Source: Metabacillus kandeliae (GTDB lineage Bacteria > Bacillota > Bacilli > Bacillales > Bacillaceae). From it: a stretch of DNA of 64,000 bases. The position numbers and the translations under genes were made by a program. The stretch spans positions 186,001-250,000 of the forward strand of contig NZ_JAJOZE010000004.1 of NCBI RefSeq assembly GCF_021166585.1, read 5' to 3'. Positions 1 through 8,789 of the stretch are shown piece after piece (position 1 is the first letter of the stretch; every line of letters begins with the position of its first letter). The notes beneath the pieces were generated by a model. The model did not search any database. It was not told where the DNA came from and was given only the letters and a program-made list of their open reading frames with translations.

Positions 1-155
1 TGATTGAAAAGCTGAGAGAAGCAGGACTGCTGGTGCTTCCGGCAGGCGAAAAGGTGATCAGACTGCTCCCGCCTCTAACCGTTTCAAAAGAAGAAATCGG
101 CGAAGCTGTGCAGATGATTAAAAATGTACTCGCGAAATCAGAAGTGGAAGTGTAG
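1..155 (+). CDS. argD: Acetylornithine aminotransferase, C-terminal fragment
   Basis: The window opens inside an open frame (first full codon at base 3) that runs 50 codons to TAG at 153-155. The peptide has the AGLLVLPAGEKVIRLLPPLTVS pattern typical of the C-terminal domain of class-III, PLP-dependent acetylornithine/ornithine aminotransferases. ArgD makes N-acetylornithine in arginine synthesis. The catalytic part lies upstream of the window. In Bacillus argD precedes carA in the arg operon, and the same order is seen here, but a repeat element fills the gap to carA. Identification rests on a short fragment plus context. Confidence 0.8.
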   Translation, partial: IEKLREAGLLVLPAGEKVIRLLPPLTVSKEEIGEAVQMIKNVLAKSEVEV

Positions 156-200
156 GAGAAGAAGGCGGGTTTTACAGGGCTTTTCCTTTTAAGGCTTTGT

Positions 201-378
201 TAGAGAAGAATGTTGATTTTTGAGCACCTGTTGATTGGAGTGGCAGGCGGGAGACTCCTGCGGGAGCAGCGGGACAGGTGAGACCCCGCAGGCGCTATGG
301 CGCCGAGGAGGCTCACCGCCCGCCCCGCGGAAAGCGGACGCCTCGTGCTGAAATCAACAGCCAACTTTAACAGAACCT
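201..378. repeat. Repeat family B, full copy (B1) between argD and carA
   Basis: A GC-rich element bounded by AGAAGAATGTTGATTTTTGA on the left and GCTGAAATCAACAG on the right. The ends are partly inverted (GTTGATT near 230 against AATCAAC near 353), and the interior holds further complementary blocks (GCGGGACAGGTGAG against CTCACCGCCCGC). A shortened copy lies at 59824-59942. No reading frame or transposase is present. The rest of the argD-carA gap (156-200 and 379-424) shows nothing except the carA ribosome binding site. Confidence 0.75.
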
Positions 379-424
379 CTATGAAAAAGAAGATCCAGAA
401 AAGACATATATTGAGGTGGCAAAC

Positions 425-1483
425 ATGCAGGGATATTTAATTTTAGAGGACGGTACATCTTTTGAAGGGGAAATCGGCGAACCCCCTCCTTCGCCAAGTG
501 AAGGGGAAATTGTCTTTTTCACAGGCATGACAGGCTATCAGGAAGTGCTGACAGATCCTTCTTACAGAGATCAAATCATTGTGTTCACTTATCCGCTGAT
601 CGGAAACTACGGCATCAATCAGGAGGATTTTGAAAGCAGGCAGCCTTCTGTGAAAGGGGTTGTGCTTTATGAATGCTGTGACGATTTTTCCCATTATAAA
701 GCAGTCTCAAGCGTGAAGGATTATTTGGGAAAATGGAACGTGCCGATTCTTGAACATGTCGACACACGAGCTGTCGTTAAAAATATCCGTGAAAAAGGAA
801 CAATGAAAGCCATGATTGCAGAAGATGAAAGCAGCTTGCTGTCAGACGGGCCTGTTGAAATCTGCCAGGATTCCGCTGAAGCAAGCATAACAACCTGCGG
901 AAACGGGACGAAAAAAGTGGCGCTGATCGATTTTGGCTATAAAAAATCGATTGCAGATTCACTTGCCAAAAGAGACTGCACTGTCACGGTTATTCCTTAT
1001 CAGCAAATGGAGAAGGTGTTTGATCTGCAGCCGGACGGAGTAGTTTTTTCCAATGGACCTGGTGATCCTAAGGGGCACTCAAATAGCTTGCCGCTGATTA
1101 AAAAGCTGGCTCAAAGCTTCCCGGCTCTCGGAATTTGCCTCGGCCATCAGCTCCTTGCTCTTGCTTTCGGAGGAAATACAGCAAAGCTCCGCTTCGGACA
1201 CAGGGGAGCCAACCATCCAGTATGCGATGTGAAAACACAAAATGTCTTCATGACATCTCAAAACCATAGCTATGTTGTGGACCGTCTTAACGAAGACAGC
1301 TTTCTGGTCCGGTTTAAAAATGTGAATGACGAAACCGTCGAAGGACTGACTCATCAGACACTTCCGATTCTATCTGCCCAGTTCCATCCTGAAGCTAATC
1401 CGGGGCCTTCTGACAGCGAATGGATCCTGGATGAATTTTTGCAAATGGCTGAAAAGAAGGGCGGGGAAAAAATTTATGCCTAA
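425..1483 (+). CDS. carA: Carbamoyl-phosphate synthase small subunit (arginine-specific)
   Basis: This is the glutamine amidotransferase subunit of carbamoyl-phosphate synthase. It hydrolyses glutamine and passes ammonia to CarB, giving carbamoyl phosphate for citrulline synthesis by ArgF. The protein has 352 residues, a normal length. An N-terminal CPSase small-chain domain is followed by a class-I GATase domain with the nucleophile elbow GICLGHQ (Cys at about 238) and the His/Glu pair in FHPEANPGP (about 321 and 323). I chose the ATG at 425 because GAGGTG lies 6 nt upstream; the in-frame GTG at 416 has no spaced site. The 3' end overlaps carB by 8 nt, implying coupled translation. Position after argD and before argF marks it as the arginine enzyme rather than the pyrimidine one. 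Confidence 0.95.
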   Translation: MQGYLILEDGTSFEGEIGEPPPSPSEGEIVFFTGMTGYQEVLTDPSYRDQIIVFTYPLIGNYGINQEDFESRQPSVKGVVLYECCDDFSHYKAVSSVKDYLGKWNVPILEHVDTRAVVKNIREKGTMKAMIAEDESSLLSDGPVEICQDSAEASITTCGNGTKKVALIDFGYKKSIADSLAKRDCTVTVIPYQQMEKVFDLQPDGVVFSNGPGDPKGHSNSLPLIKKLAQSFPALGICLGHQLLALAFGGNTAKLRFGHRGANHPVCDVKTQNVFMTSQNHSYVVDRLNEDSFLVRFKNVNDETVEGLTHQTLPILSAQFHPEANPGPSDSEWILDEFLQMAEKKGGEKIYA

Positions 1484-4400
1484 GAAGAAGTTTACAAACG
1501 TGCTGGTAATAGGATCCGGCCCTATTATCATCGGTCAGGCAGCAGAGTTTGACTATTCAGGTACCCAGGCATGCCTTGCTCTGAAGGAGGAAGGCGTCAG
1601 GGTCATTCTTGTCAACAGCAACCCGGCAACGATCATGACGGATGAAGAGACAGCAGACGCGGTTTATTTTGAACCGCTTACGGCCGAAAGCCTTGAAAAA
1701 ATCATTATAAAAGAAAAGCCGGATGGCCTTCTTGCCACAGTCGGCGGGCAAACGGGCCTGAACCTTGCCTTCCAACTGAATGAAAAAGGCATTCTTGAGA
1801 AATACGGCCTGCAGCTTCTTGGCACTTCAATCCAATCGATTGAAAAAGGAGAAGACCGGGAGAAATTCCGTTCCTTAATGAAGGAATTGCAGGAGCCTGT
1901 TCCGGAAAGCGAAATTGTGACAAGTCTCCAAGAGGCGCTGGATTTTGCCGGCAGAATCGGCTATCCGCTCATCATCCGGCCTGCTTACACGCTCGGCGGT
2001 AAAGGCGGAGGCATTGCGGAAACCGAGGAAGAGTACAAAGATACTGTCATCAATGGCCTGCAGGCAAGCCCGATTCATCAATGCCTGATTGAACGGAGCA
2101 TTGCCGGGTTTAAAGAATTGGAATATGAAGTAATGAGGGACGAAGCCAATACATGCATCACTGTATGCAATATGGAAAATATCGACCCTGTCGGTGTACA
2201 TACAGGGGATTCAATCGTTGTGGCGCCTTCTCAGACACTGATTGATAAAGAATATCAGATGCTAAGGAGCGCTTCACTGAAAATTGTATCATCACTCGGC
2301 ATTATTGGAGGGTGCAACATACAATTTGCGCTTGACCCGAAAAGCGATCAATATTACGTGATTGAAGTAAATCCAAGGGTCAGCCGTTCTTCTGCCCTTG
2401 CATCAAAGGCAACGGGCTATCCTATCGCAAAAATCGCGGCAAAGCTTGGACTTGGGTTTACGCTGGATGAATTGAAAAATCCTTTGACTGAAACAACTTT
2501 TGCGAGCTTTGAGCCTGCGCTCGATTACGTCATCGTCAAGTTCCCGCGCTGGCCTTTTGACAAGCTGAAAGGCATTGACCGGAAGCTTGGCACTAAGATG
2601 AAGGCAACGGGAGAGGTTATGGCAATCGCAAGAAACATGGAAGCAGCCCTGCTGAAGGCCCTTGAATCGCTTGAACTGCCAAATGCAGGCACGAGGCTTC
2701 CTGAGCTTGCATCATGCTCGATGAACGAGCTTGAAAAGCTTTCTGTTAAAGCGGATGACCGCCGGTTCTTTGCTGTAACAGAGCTTTTAAAGCGGGGCAA
2801 GCCGATTTTGGAAATTCATGAAGAAACGGCAATTGACCTGTATTTTCTAAATGTATTCGCAAAATTGGTCAGAATGGAGAGGGAGATTGAAAGCCATCCG
2901 GAACATCTTGATCAAAGAGAAAAGCTGCAGCAAATAAAAGAAAAAGGGCTATCTGACAAAACGATTGCCTTTTTAACCGGAATCAGCGAAATGGAAGTCA
3001 GGGAGAAAAGAAAGGCAGCAGGCATCTCGCCGATCTTCAAGCATGTTGATACATGTGCCGCAGAATTTGATGCCCGGACGAATTATTTTTACTCTTCCTA
3101 TTACGGCGTAAACGACTTGGAACAGCAGGAGGGGCAGAAAAAGAAAGTGCTTGTGATCGGATCTGGACCGATCCGCATCGGCCAGGGAGTGGAGTTTGAC
3201 TACAGTGCTGTGCAGGGTATACGGTCGCTGCAGGCTCTCGGATATGAGGCCATTATGATCAACAACAACCCGGAAACGGTCAGCACCGATTTTGAAACAG
3301 CTGACAGATTGTATTTTGAACCGCTCACACTTGAATATGTCCTGAACGTTGCCGAGCATGAAAACATAGAAGCGGCCGTTGTCCAATTCGGAGGGCAGAC
3401 AGCCATCAATTTGGCAGAAGAGCTTGAAGAAGCAGGCATCAAGCTTTTAGGAACCAGCAGCCATCTTCTGGATTTGCTCGAAGATCGAAAGCTCTTTTAC
3501 AGCCTGCTTGACCGCCTGGATATACCCCGTATGAAGGGGGCAGCAGCGGCCAATGAAGAAGAAGCTTTGGAGTACGCTCTGGAAATCGGATTTCCGCTTC
3601 TTTTGCGGCCATCCTATGTGATCGGCGGAAAAGGCATGGTTGTGCTGGATTCAGCACAGACCCTCGCTGATCTGCTTGCCGGGATGGAGAAAAAAGAGTT
3701 CCCTGTTCTTCTTGACCGTTATTTTACAGGTGATGAAGCTGAAATTGATCTTGTCTCTGATGGGAAAAGCATCTTTGTCCCAGCTGTGATGGAGCATATT
3801 GAGCGGGCAGGGGTTCATTCCGGTGACAGCCACGCGATCCTCCCTGCACAAAATATAGCAGAAAAGGCTCTTTTGAAAATGGAAGAGTACGGAAAAAGAA
3901 TAGCGCTTGATATTGGCTACAAAGGGTTAATGAACATTCAGTTTCTGTTAAGCGGGGAAGAGGTTTATGTGCTTGAGGTAAACCCTAGAGCAAGCAGGAC
4001 CGTACCTGTCATCAGCAAAGTAACAGGAATCAGCCTTGTGGATATGGCGGTCAAAATTCTGTGCGGCACATCATTGGAAAAAATTAAGCCGGAGCCTAAA
4101 AAGCTGAACTATGCGGCAGTTAAGCTGCCTGTCTTTTCGGTTCATGCTATTCCTGATATGGATGCCCTTCTGTCACCTGAAATGAAATCAACTGGAGAAG
4201 GAATGTTCCTTGGCAAATCAGCAGTGGAGGCTTACCGGAAAATGTTCGATGGCGGGAGCCTGCTGGAAAAGCCGATTTTCATTGATGACGAACTAAGTGA
4301 AAAAGACCTTCCTGAACTGGCGGATGCGGTGTATTACAAAGATTCCTTTGATGAGCGGCTGCAGGAAATAGGCTTGCTTTACAGCCCGGGCAATACTGCC

Positions 4401-4574
4401 TCCTCAAAGAAAAACAGAAAAAAAGCAGCTTCCTATGGGGTAAGAGTGATTACAGAAGCACCGATTTTAAAAGCTTTCTGCCAGGCGCTGAATGTAAAGG
4501 ATTACGAAGTACGGTCTATTCAGGAATGGCAAAAGGAGGAAACAGCGATTGAGTATTCCGGCACCCATTCTTAA
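1476..4574 (+). CDS. carB: Carbamoyl-phosphate synthase large subunit (arginine-specific)
   Basis: A 1032-residue synthetase subunit that makes carbamoyl phosphate from bicarbonate, ammonia and two ATP. It consists of two homologous ATP-grasp halves. The first opens with [17 protein letters not shown] near residue 10, and the second repeats [16 protein letters not shown] near residue 560. Each half contains the NNNP/NSNPAT-type phosphate-contact segment and the EVNPRxSR motif. The C-terminal part is slightly shorter than in pyrimidine-type CarB, as in other arginine-specific Bacillus enzymes. Its start overlaps carA by 8 nt, and its last 26 nt overlap argF, so the three genes form one tightly packed unit. 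Confidence 0.96.
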   Translation: MPKKKFTNVLVIGSGPIIIGQAAEFDYSGTQACLALKEEGVRVILVNSNPATIMTDEETADAVYFEPLTAESLEKIIIKEKPDGLLATVGGQTGLNLAFQLNEKGILEKYGLQLLGTSIQSIEKGEDREKFRSLMKELQEPVPESEIVTSLQEALDFAGRIGYPLIIRPAYTLGGKGGGIAETEEEYKDTVINGLQASPIHQCLIERSIAGFKELEYEVMRDEANTCITVCNMENIDPVGVHTGDSIVVAPSQTLIDKEYQMLRSASLKIVSSLGIIGGCNIQFALDPKSDQYYVIEVNPRVSRSSALASKATGYPIAKIAAKLGLGFTLDELKNPLTETTFASFEPALDYVIVKFPRWPFDKLKGIDRKLGTKMKATGEVMAIARNMEAALLKALESLELPNAGTRLPELASCSMNELEKLSVKADDRRFFAVTELLKRGKPILEIHEETAIDLYFLNVFAKLVRMEREIESHPEHLDQREKLQQIKEKGLSDKTIAFLTGISEMEVREKRKAAGISPIFKHVDTCAAEFDARTNYFYSSYYGVNDLEQQEGQKKKVLVIGSGPIRIGQGVEFDYSAVQGIRSLQALGYEAIMINNNPETVSTDFETADRLYFEPLTLEYVLNVAEHENIEAAVVQFGGQTAINLAEELEEAGIKLLGTSSHLLDLLEDRKLFYSLLDRLDIPRMKGAAAANEEEALEYALEIGFPLLLRPSYVIGGKGMVVLDSAQTLADLLAGMEKKEFPVLLDRYFTGDEAEIDLVSDGKSIFVPAVMEHIERAGVHSGDSHAILPAQNIAEKALLKMEEYGKRIALDIGYKGLMNIQFLLSGEEVYVLEVNPRASRTVPVISKVTGISLVDMAVKILCGTSLEKIKPEPKKLNYAAVKLPVFSVHAIPDMDALLSPEMKSTGEGMFLGKSAVEAYRKMFDGGSLLEKPIFIDDELSEKDLPELADAVYYKDSFDERLQEIGLLYSPGNTASSKKNRKKAASYGVRVITEAPILKAFCQALNVKDYEVRSIQEWQKEETAIEYSGTHS

Positions 4575-5496
4575 CAATCAAAGCTTAAAAGGGAAGGATT
4601 TTTTAACCTTATTGGATATCACTTCCGAGAATTTGAAGGAACTGATCAGCACGGCTGTTCTATTGAAAAAAGACCGTGTTCAGCCGCTTTTAAAAAATAA
4701 AATTCTCGGAATGATTTTTGAAAAATCCTCTACAAGAACAAGGGTTTCGTTTGAAGCCGGAATGATTCAGCTTGGCGGGAGCGCGCTTTTTCTCAGCACA
4801 AAAGACCTGCAGCTTGGAAGAGGAGAATCTGTTGCGGATACTGCACGGGTTCTGTCCTCCTATTTGGATGCCATCATGATCAGAACCTATGATCAGAAGA
4901 TGCTTGAGGAACTGGCTTTCCATTCTTCCGTGCCTGTGATTAACGGCCTGACAGATCAATTTCACCCTTGCCAGGCGCTTGCAGACATGATGACAATTTA
5001 TGAAGCGAAAAAAACGTTCAGCGGCATTAAAGCAGCCTACATTGGCGACGGCAACAATGTGGCCCATTCTTTTATGATTGCCTGTGCAAAGCTTGGCATA
5101 GATTATTCTTTTGCGGGGCCAGAAGGATTTTTTCCAGATCCGGAAGTGGTGAAGGAAGCTCAAAAAGAGGCTAAGAAGACCGGTGCTGTGATTGAACTGA
5201 CGGAAGATCCGAAAAAGGCAGCGGCTCATGCTGATTTTATTTATACCGATGTCTGGACCAGCATGGGCCAGGAAGAGGAAGCAGGCAAAAGGCATGCCAT
5301 TTTTACTCCTTATCAAATCAATTCAGAACTTTTTTCGGGAGCGAAAACAGACTCATTTTTCCTTCATTGTCTTCCTGCTCACAGAGGGGAAGAAGTTACA
5401 GCTGAAATTATGGACGGCAGCAGATCCCTTGTTTTTCAGCAGGCGGAGAACAGGCTGCATGCCCAAAAAGCGCTTTTGACTCATCTTTTGCAATAA
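4549..5496 (+). CDS. argF: Ornithine carbamoyltransferase
   Basis: Transfers the carbamoyl group from carbamoyl phosphate to ornithine, forming citrulline. The 315-residue protein shows the carbamoyl-phosphate loop SSTRTR (about residues 57-62), the HPCQALAD motif (about 138-145) and the ornithine/catalytic segment HCLPAHRG (about 272-279). Translation starts at TTG (4549), 8 nt after a strong AAAGGAGG that lies inside the end of carB. The overlap suggests translational coupling with CarB, the source of its substrate. An antisense frame of 208 codons inside this gene is a shadow. Confidence 0.96.
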   Translation: MSIPAPILNNQSLKGKDFLTLLDITSENLKELISTAVLLKKDRVQPLLKNKILGMIFEKSSTRTRVSFEAGMIQLGGSALFLSTKDLQLGRGESVADTARVLSSYLDAIMIRTYDQKMLEELAFHSSVPVINGLTDQFHPCQALADMMTIYEAKKTFSGIKAAYIGDGNNVAHSFMIACAKLGIDYSFAGPEGFFPDPEVVKEAQKEAKKTGAVIELTEDPKKAAAHADFIYTDVWTSMGQEEEAGKRHAIFTPYQINSELFSGAKTDSFFLHCLPAHRGEEVTAEIMDGSRSLVFQQAENRLHAQKALLTHLLQ

Positions 5497-5564
5497 CTGT
5501 TCATGAAAAGAGCGTCCTCTTGGCATACTAACGGGGAAAACCGCTTGAACAGGAGGAAAAAGAA

Positions 5565-5744
5565 TTGGGACAGCAGCATAGGTTCAGACCGGGACAAAAA
5601 GCTCCGAATAACGGTACTTATATAGAAGTGGGCGAAACCGGAGACAACGTGGTCAATCCGAAAATGATCAAGATGAGTGCAGGAGATCATTTTCCGGAAA
5701 CAGCCAATCACAACCGGCAATGGACATATAAAAGAAAACCGTAA
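5565..5744 (+). CDS. yjzC: YjzC-like small protein
   Basis: A 59-residue protein starting at TTG, with AGGAGG 8 nt upstream. It contains FRPGQKAPNNGTYIEVGETG and ends in ETANHNRQWTYKRKP, a pattern I recognise as the short YjzC family found directly after argF in Bacillus. There is no signal peptide, membrane segment or cysteine. The repeated G-Y/V-E-V-G type composition suggests a small beta-rich fold. Function is unknown. It lies 69 nt after argF and is closed by its own hairpin terminator, so it may be co-transcribed with the arg operon or have its own promoter; I do not see a clear one. Confidence 0.8.
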   Translation: MGQQHRFRPGQKAPNNGTYIEVGETGDNVVNPKMIKMSAGDHFPETANHNRQWTYKRKP

Positions 5745-5772
5745 AAACCATCCCTCGGGATGGTTTTTTAAT
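5744..5772 (+). terminator. Rho-independent terminator after yjzC
   Basis: AAAACCATCC, a 4-nt loop, then GGATGGTTTTTT: a 7-10 bp stem with a T-run, starting at the yjzC stop codon. Confidence 0.85.
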
Positions 5773-5910
5773 TTAGGCAGCTGATTAGTCCCAGTGATGA
5801 GCTATGTTTTAACAGGGACTGAATAAGGAATAAAAGATACCGGGGAACTCAGATAAGCAGGGGCTATAAATTTACAACAAAAAAAGGCATCAGAACGATA
5901 CCTTTCTTCA

Positions 5911-6099
5911 TCAATGATGATTGGTTTCTGCTGTGCGGTCAGGTACAACAGAAGCAATTATGTAAAGTAAAACCGTTGCTATTACTCCAAGAATAGAAGC
6001 AGTTCCGAAGTTATAAGACGTACCGATCATGGCAGTCGCAACGTAGCTTGCCATATGCACAAGCAAAAATGCCCAAATAAATGTCCAAATGAAACGCAT
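5911..6099 (-). CDS. yjzD: YjzD-like small membrane protein (DUF2929)
   Basis: A 62-residue protein beginning MRFIWTFIWAFLLVHMASYV. Two hydrophobic segments (about residues 4-20 and 31-52) indicate a two-helix inner-membrane protein. I chose the ATG at 6099 because GGGGTG lies just upstream; the longer frame to 6210 adds 37 polar residues without a ribosome site. The family (DUF2929/YjzD) sits next to yjaU in other Bacillus genomes. Function is not established. A weak hairpin with a T-run on the minus strand lies just past its stop (about 5877-5905). Confidence 0.75.
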   Translation of the reverse strand: MRFIWTFIWAFLLVHMASYVATAMIGTSYNFGTASILGVIATVLLYIIASVVPDRTAETNHH

Positions 6100-6299
6100 T
6101 TGTTTCACCCCGCTTACATACAATTCTACACTTATCTTATCACTTTTAACCTTACAATAAAAGAAGAGATTGTCTGCCGGCCGTGTCAATTTTTTGACTG
6201 TTGTACACATGTTTAAGCAGTCTGCCTATGCAGAGAGCTTTTTGGCTGAATAAGATGAATAAAGTGCTGAAATCTGAAGAGAAGGGTGGTGGGCAAGCA

Positions 6300-7034
6300 T
6301 TGAAAACCTATGATCGTTTTTTTCTAATGGAAGATGAATGGAGCGTGATTCACGTTCCCTATAAACCGAACGGGTTTGGCATTTTTATCATTGGTGACAG
6401 GCTTCATTCAGTTGATGAAAATACAAGCTTCTGGATGCAGCATCATGGCCGGAAGCAGCTGCTTTCACGGCTTTTGAACGAAGGGTACACGCTGTTTCAA
6501 TCAAACCTGACAGGTATTCACTGGGGCTCCGAAAAAGCGGCAGTATTATCAAAGCTTTTTATCCATGCTGTACTGAAAAGAGAAACGCTGAATCAAAAGG
6601 TGCATCTTCTGACTGAAGGGATGGGAGGGCTGATCGGTCTTGCGCTGATGGAAAGCATTCCTGAACAAATCCGGTCGGCAGCTATGCTCAATCCCTGCCT
6701 TGACCTTCAGGCGCATCTTCATAATGAAAAAAGCCAAAAATTTTATTATAAAAGATTAGTAAAAGAAATCTCCAAAGCCTATGAGATAGATGAATCAGAA
6801 GTACCCTCTTTTGCATATAAATCCATTGAGGAATGGCGCACCTGCCTTCCGGTAAGAATTTGGCACAGGATGAACGGAAACGCTTATCCTTATCAGAAGC
6901 ACAGCAAAAAGTACGAAGAGCTGCGGAAGGAAATAGGATGCCCCATTGACTTAAGCCTGCATGCCGGAGACCACTTTTACAGGCTTCAGGATAAAGTCAT
7001 CCGGTTTTTTAATGAAAACGAAAAACTGCTGTAA
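6300..7034 (+). CDS. yjaU: YjaU-like alpha/beta-hydrolase-fold protein
   Basis: A 244-residue protein that I recognise as the YjaU family. The pattern of strands, with LLTEGMGGLIGLALM in the position of a nucleophile elbow, suggests an alpha/beta-hydrolase fold. The expected serine of G-x-S-x-G is replaced (EGMGG), so catalysis by the classic triad is doubtful. I chose the TTG at 6300, preceded by AGGGTGGTGGG; the in-frame start at 6201 adds 33 residues with no site. It is followed by a hairpin terminator and then by yjaV on the same strand. Confidence 0.7.
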   Translation: MKTYDRFFLMEDEWSVIHVPYKPNGFGIFIIGDRLHSVDENTSFWMQHHGRKQLLSRLLNEGYTLFQSNLTGIHWGSEKAAVLSKLFIHAVLKRETLNQKVHLLTEGMGGLIGLALMESIPEQIRSAAMLNPCLDLQAHLHNEKSQKFYYKRLVKEISKAYEIDESEVPSFAYKSIEEWRTCLPVRIWHRMNGNAYPYQKHSKKYEELRKEIGCPIDLSLHAGDHFYRLQDKVIRFFNENEKLL

Positions 7035-7035
7035 A

Positions 7036-7068
7036 TGGAACTGCTTACGAAAGAAAGCAGTTTTTTCT
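7036..7068 (+). terminator. Terminator after yjaU
   Basis: AACTGCTT, short loop, AAAGCAGTTTTTTC gives an imperfect 8-bp stem with a T-tract right after the yjaU stop codon. Confidence 0.7.
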
Positions 7069-7142
7069 TTTGTCTGCTTCTAGGAAGTTCGCCAAAGCTC
7101 ATAAATTGAATAAGATACCTTTTAAATGAGGGGGACTGCTTC

Positions 7143-7958
7143 ATGGATACTGTTATGATATATGGAATGGAAACCTATGCGGGATTTGCACTATGCGAAA
7201 AATTTCTGCAGGAAGGCATTCCTGTTTGCGGCATATATGATATAGAAGGAAAGCCGGCAGTGCAAAAGCAATTTGAAGATAAAATGATGCTGATTGGAAG
7301 AAATGCCCTGCTCGAGGCCCGGGCATGGACAAAAGACTTTGTTTTTCCAGACGAACCGCCATCTGTTGTTTATTGTGCTGCAGATGGAGAAGGCGGGATT
7401 GCAGGCGAAGAACAGGTCAATGCCCTGCTGTCCTGGGCATCAGCTATGGAATTGCAATTTCTTCTGCTCTCATCACTAGACGTATTTGGCGAAGAGCAGC
7501 TTGTCATCACAGAAGAAACAGCGCCAGAGCCTGACACAGACAGAGGGAAGCGTCTGCTTGCCATAGAAAAGGCTGCTGCCAAAGCCTACAGCAATACCGA
7601 AAACAGGTACGGGATTCTAAGGCTTCCTGTCTTATATGGACCTGGTATGCCTGCTGATTTTATGAGTGATAAAAAGAATCCGCCGATGAGAGGGCTGCTA
7701 TTTATCTCTGATGCGGTAAGTGCTATAGTTAAAAATGATTGCAGCATTTTTTTCAGAGGCATGCCCCTTTATCTGGCTTCAGAAAGAAATGAAGACATGA
7801 TAAGAACTGCACAGGCCCTTGGCCATGAGCTGACGATCACGATGTGCGGCCAGAAGATTCCGAACGGGCTTACTATTGAATGTCCTGAAGTGACACCTAT
7901 AGAAGAAAAGCTTTCACAGCTGAAAAATGACACTTTGCTCAAAAACAGAATGAATTAG
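7143..7958 (+). CDS. yjaV: YjaV-like NAD(P)-binding epimerase/dehydratase-type protein
   Basis: A 271-residue protein with a Rossmann-type start (MIYGMETYAGFALCEKFL) and a segment resembling extended short-chain dehydrogenases (NRYGILRLPVLYGPGM, about residues 154-170). The usual YxxxK catalytic pair is not obvious, so enzymatic activity is uncertain. Start ATG with GAGGGGGA upstream. It is transcribed with comZ, which begins 16 nt after its stop. In B. subtilis the order is yjaV-med-comZ; here med is absent. Confidence 0.7.
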   Translation: MDTVMIYGMETYAGFALCEKFLQEGIPVCGIYDIEGKPAVQKQFEDKMMLIGRNALLEARAWTKDFVFPDEPPSVVYCAADGEGGIAGEEQVNALLSWASAMELQFLLLSSLDVFGEEQLVITEETAPEPDTDRGKRLLAIEKAAAKAYSNTENRYGILRLPVLYGPGMPADFMSDKKNPPMRGLLFISDAVSAIVKNDCSIFFRGMPLYLASERNEDMIRTAQALGHELTITMCGQKIPNGLTIECPEVTPIEEKLSQLKNDTLLKNRMN

Positions 7959-7974
7959 AAAGAGGGGATTTACC

Positions 7975-8166
7975 ATGGAACAGCACCCAAAATCAATGGA
8001 ATTCATGCAGGCAGCTATGAAGTACTTTCCGGAAGCACAGGCCCAGCTTGAAAAAACAGGCATTGAACTGACAATGGAACGCATTCAGCCGATGATGGAG
8101 CTTTTTATCAAAGTAATGGGCGATGCCTATGAAATGGGCAGGGAAGATGCGCTGAAAGAAAAATAA
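7975..8166 (+). CDS. comZ: ComG operon repressor ComZ
   Basis: A 63-residue, mostly helical acidic protein (MERIQPMMELFIKVMGDAYEMGRE) that matches ComZ, a small negative regulator of the comG competence-pilus operon in B. subtilis. A GAGGGGA site precedes the ATG. In B. subtilis comZ is co-transcribed with med, the positive regulator of comK. No med-like ORF lies here, so ComZ is probably expressed from the yjaV promoter or its own. Confidence 0.8.
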   Translation: MEQHPKSMEFMQAAMKYFPEAQAQLEKTGIELTMERIQPMMELFIKVMGDAYEMGREDALKEK

Positions 8167-8194
8167 GTGCCGGATACAGGCACTTATTTTTTAC
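8164..8194. terminator. Bidirectional terminator between comZ and the 8191-8526 gene
   Basis: AAGTGCC-loop-GGCACTT followed by a T-run on the plus strand and A-rich sequence on the other side, located exactly between two converging stop codons. Confidence 0.8.
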
Positions 8195-8526
8195 GTTAAT
8201 TTATTTTTGATCATCTCCACAATAGGAGAAAATTCTTTCATAATCGGCTTTAATTCTTTAAGGGAAGCCATGATATCGTCCAGCTGCCCCATGATTTGAA
8301 AATAATTCACTTCCTGTTCAGGAGTTTCTTCCGGTTCAGGCTGCTTAAATGCGCTTTTTCCAAACATGAGCTGATCGAATTTGTTCCCTCTGTCTAAAGG
8401 GCGCTTTGGCTTTGCCGGCTGCGGGCTTTCCGGCTCTTGTTCCGGCTTTTTGGCCAGTTCAGGCTCTGAATGTTCAGCATCATATTCATCAAGGATCGGA
8501 ATTTCTTCCCAGACTTCTTCACTCAT
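8191..8526 (-). CDS. Hypothetical acidic, proline/glutamate-rich protein
   Basis: A 111-residue protein I do not recognise. The first 60 residues are acidic and disordered-looking, rich in E and P (ELAKKPEQEPESPQPAKPKRP). A conserved-looking patch follows (GNKFDQLMFGKSAFK) and then a C-terminal helix (FQIMGQLDDIMASLKELKPI). There is no signal peptide or membrane segment. I start at the ATG at 8526, preceded by AAAGGCGGTGAT; the frame extends to 8562 without a better site. It occupies the position of yjzB between comZ and fabH, but I cannot show homology. Confidence 0.7.
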   Translation of the reverse strand: MSEEVWEEIPILDEYDAEHSEPELAKKPEQEPESPQPAKPKRPLDRGNKFDQLMFGKSAFKQPEPEETPEQEVNYFQIMGQLDDIMASLKELKPIMKEFSPIVEMIKNKLT

Positions 8527-8615
8527 TGTATCACCGCCTTTATATAGAAGGATTGCGTTCACTTATACTTTATGAAAAAGGGCATAAGAGGTCTGGACGC
8601 CTGCCATCAACTTTG

Positions 8616-8660
8616 TTGATTATTCTCATAAAATAAGCTAAAATTAGTACCAAGTCATAA
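8616..8660 (+). promoter_or_regulatory. fabH promoter with overlapping FapR-type operator
   Basis: TTGATT (8616-8621), a 17-nt spacer and TAAAAT (8639-8644) form a SigA-type promoter. TTAGTACCAAGTCATAA (8644-8660) begins at the last base of the -10 box and resembles the FapR operator (TTAGTACC-like palindrome), so bound repressor would block initiation. FapR represses fatty-acid and phospholipid genes and is released by malonyl-CoA. The remaining leader to 8789 has a small AGCTC-N-GAGCT hairpin only. Confidence 0.7.
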
Positions 8661-8789
8661 TATTTGATGTTAAAAAATAAGCTCTTTTTAGAGCTATGCG
8701 CCTTGCCTTTTTGGCTGGCATAAAAAGCTTGCAAGCCAGGAGTTTGCCCGGCAGGCAGCTGATAAAATATAATTTAAGGAGATGCGTAT

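Noticed and set aside
4690-5316. 208-codon minus-strand ORF inside argF
   Set aside because: Antisense shadow of a well-supported gene; no ribosome site and Cys/His/Phe-rich, non-protein-like composition.
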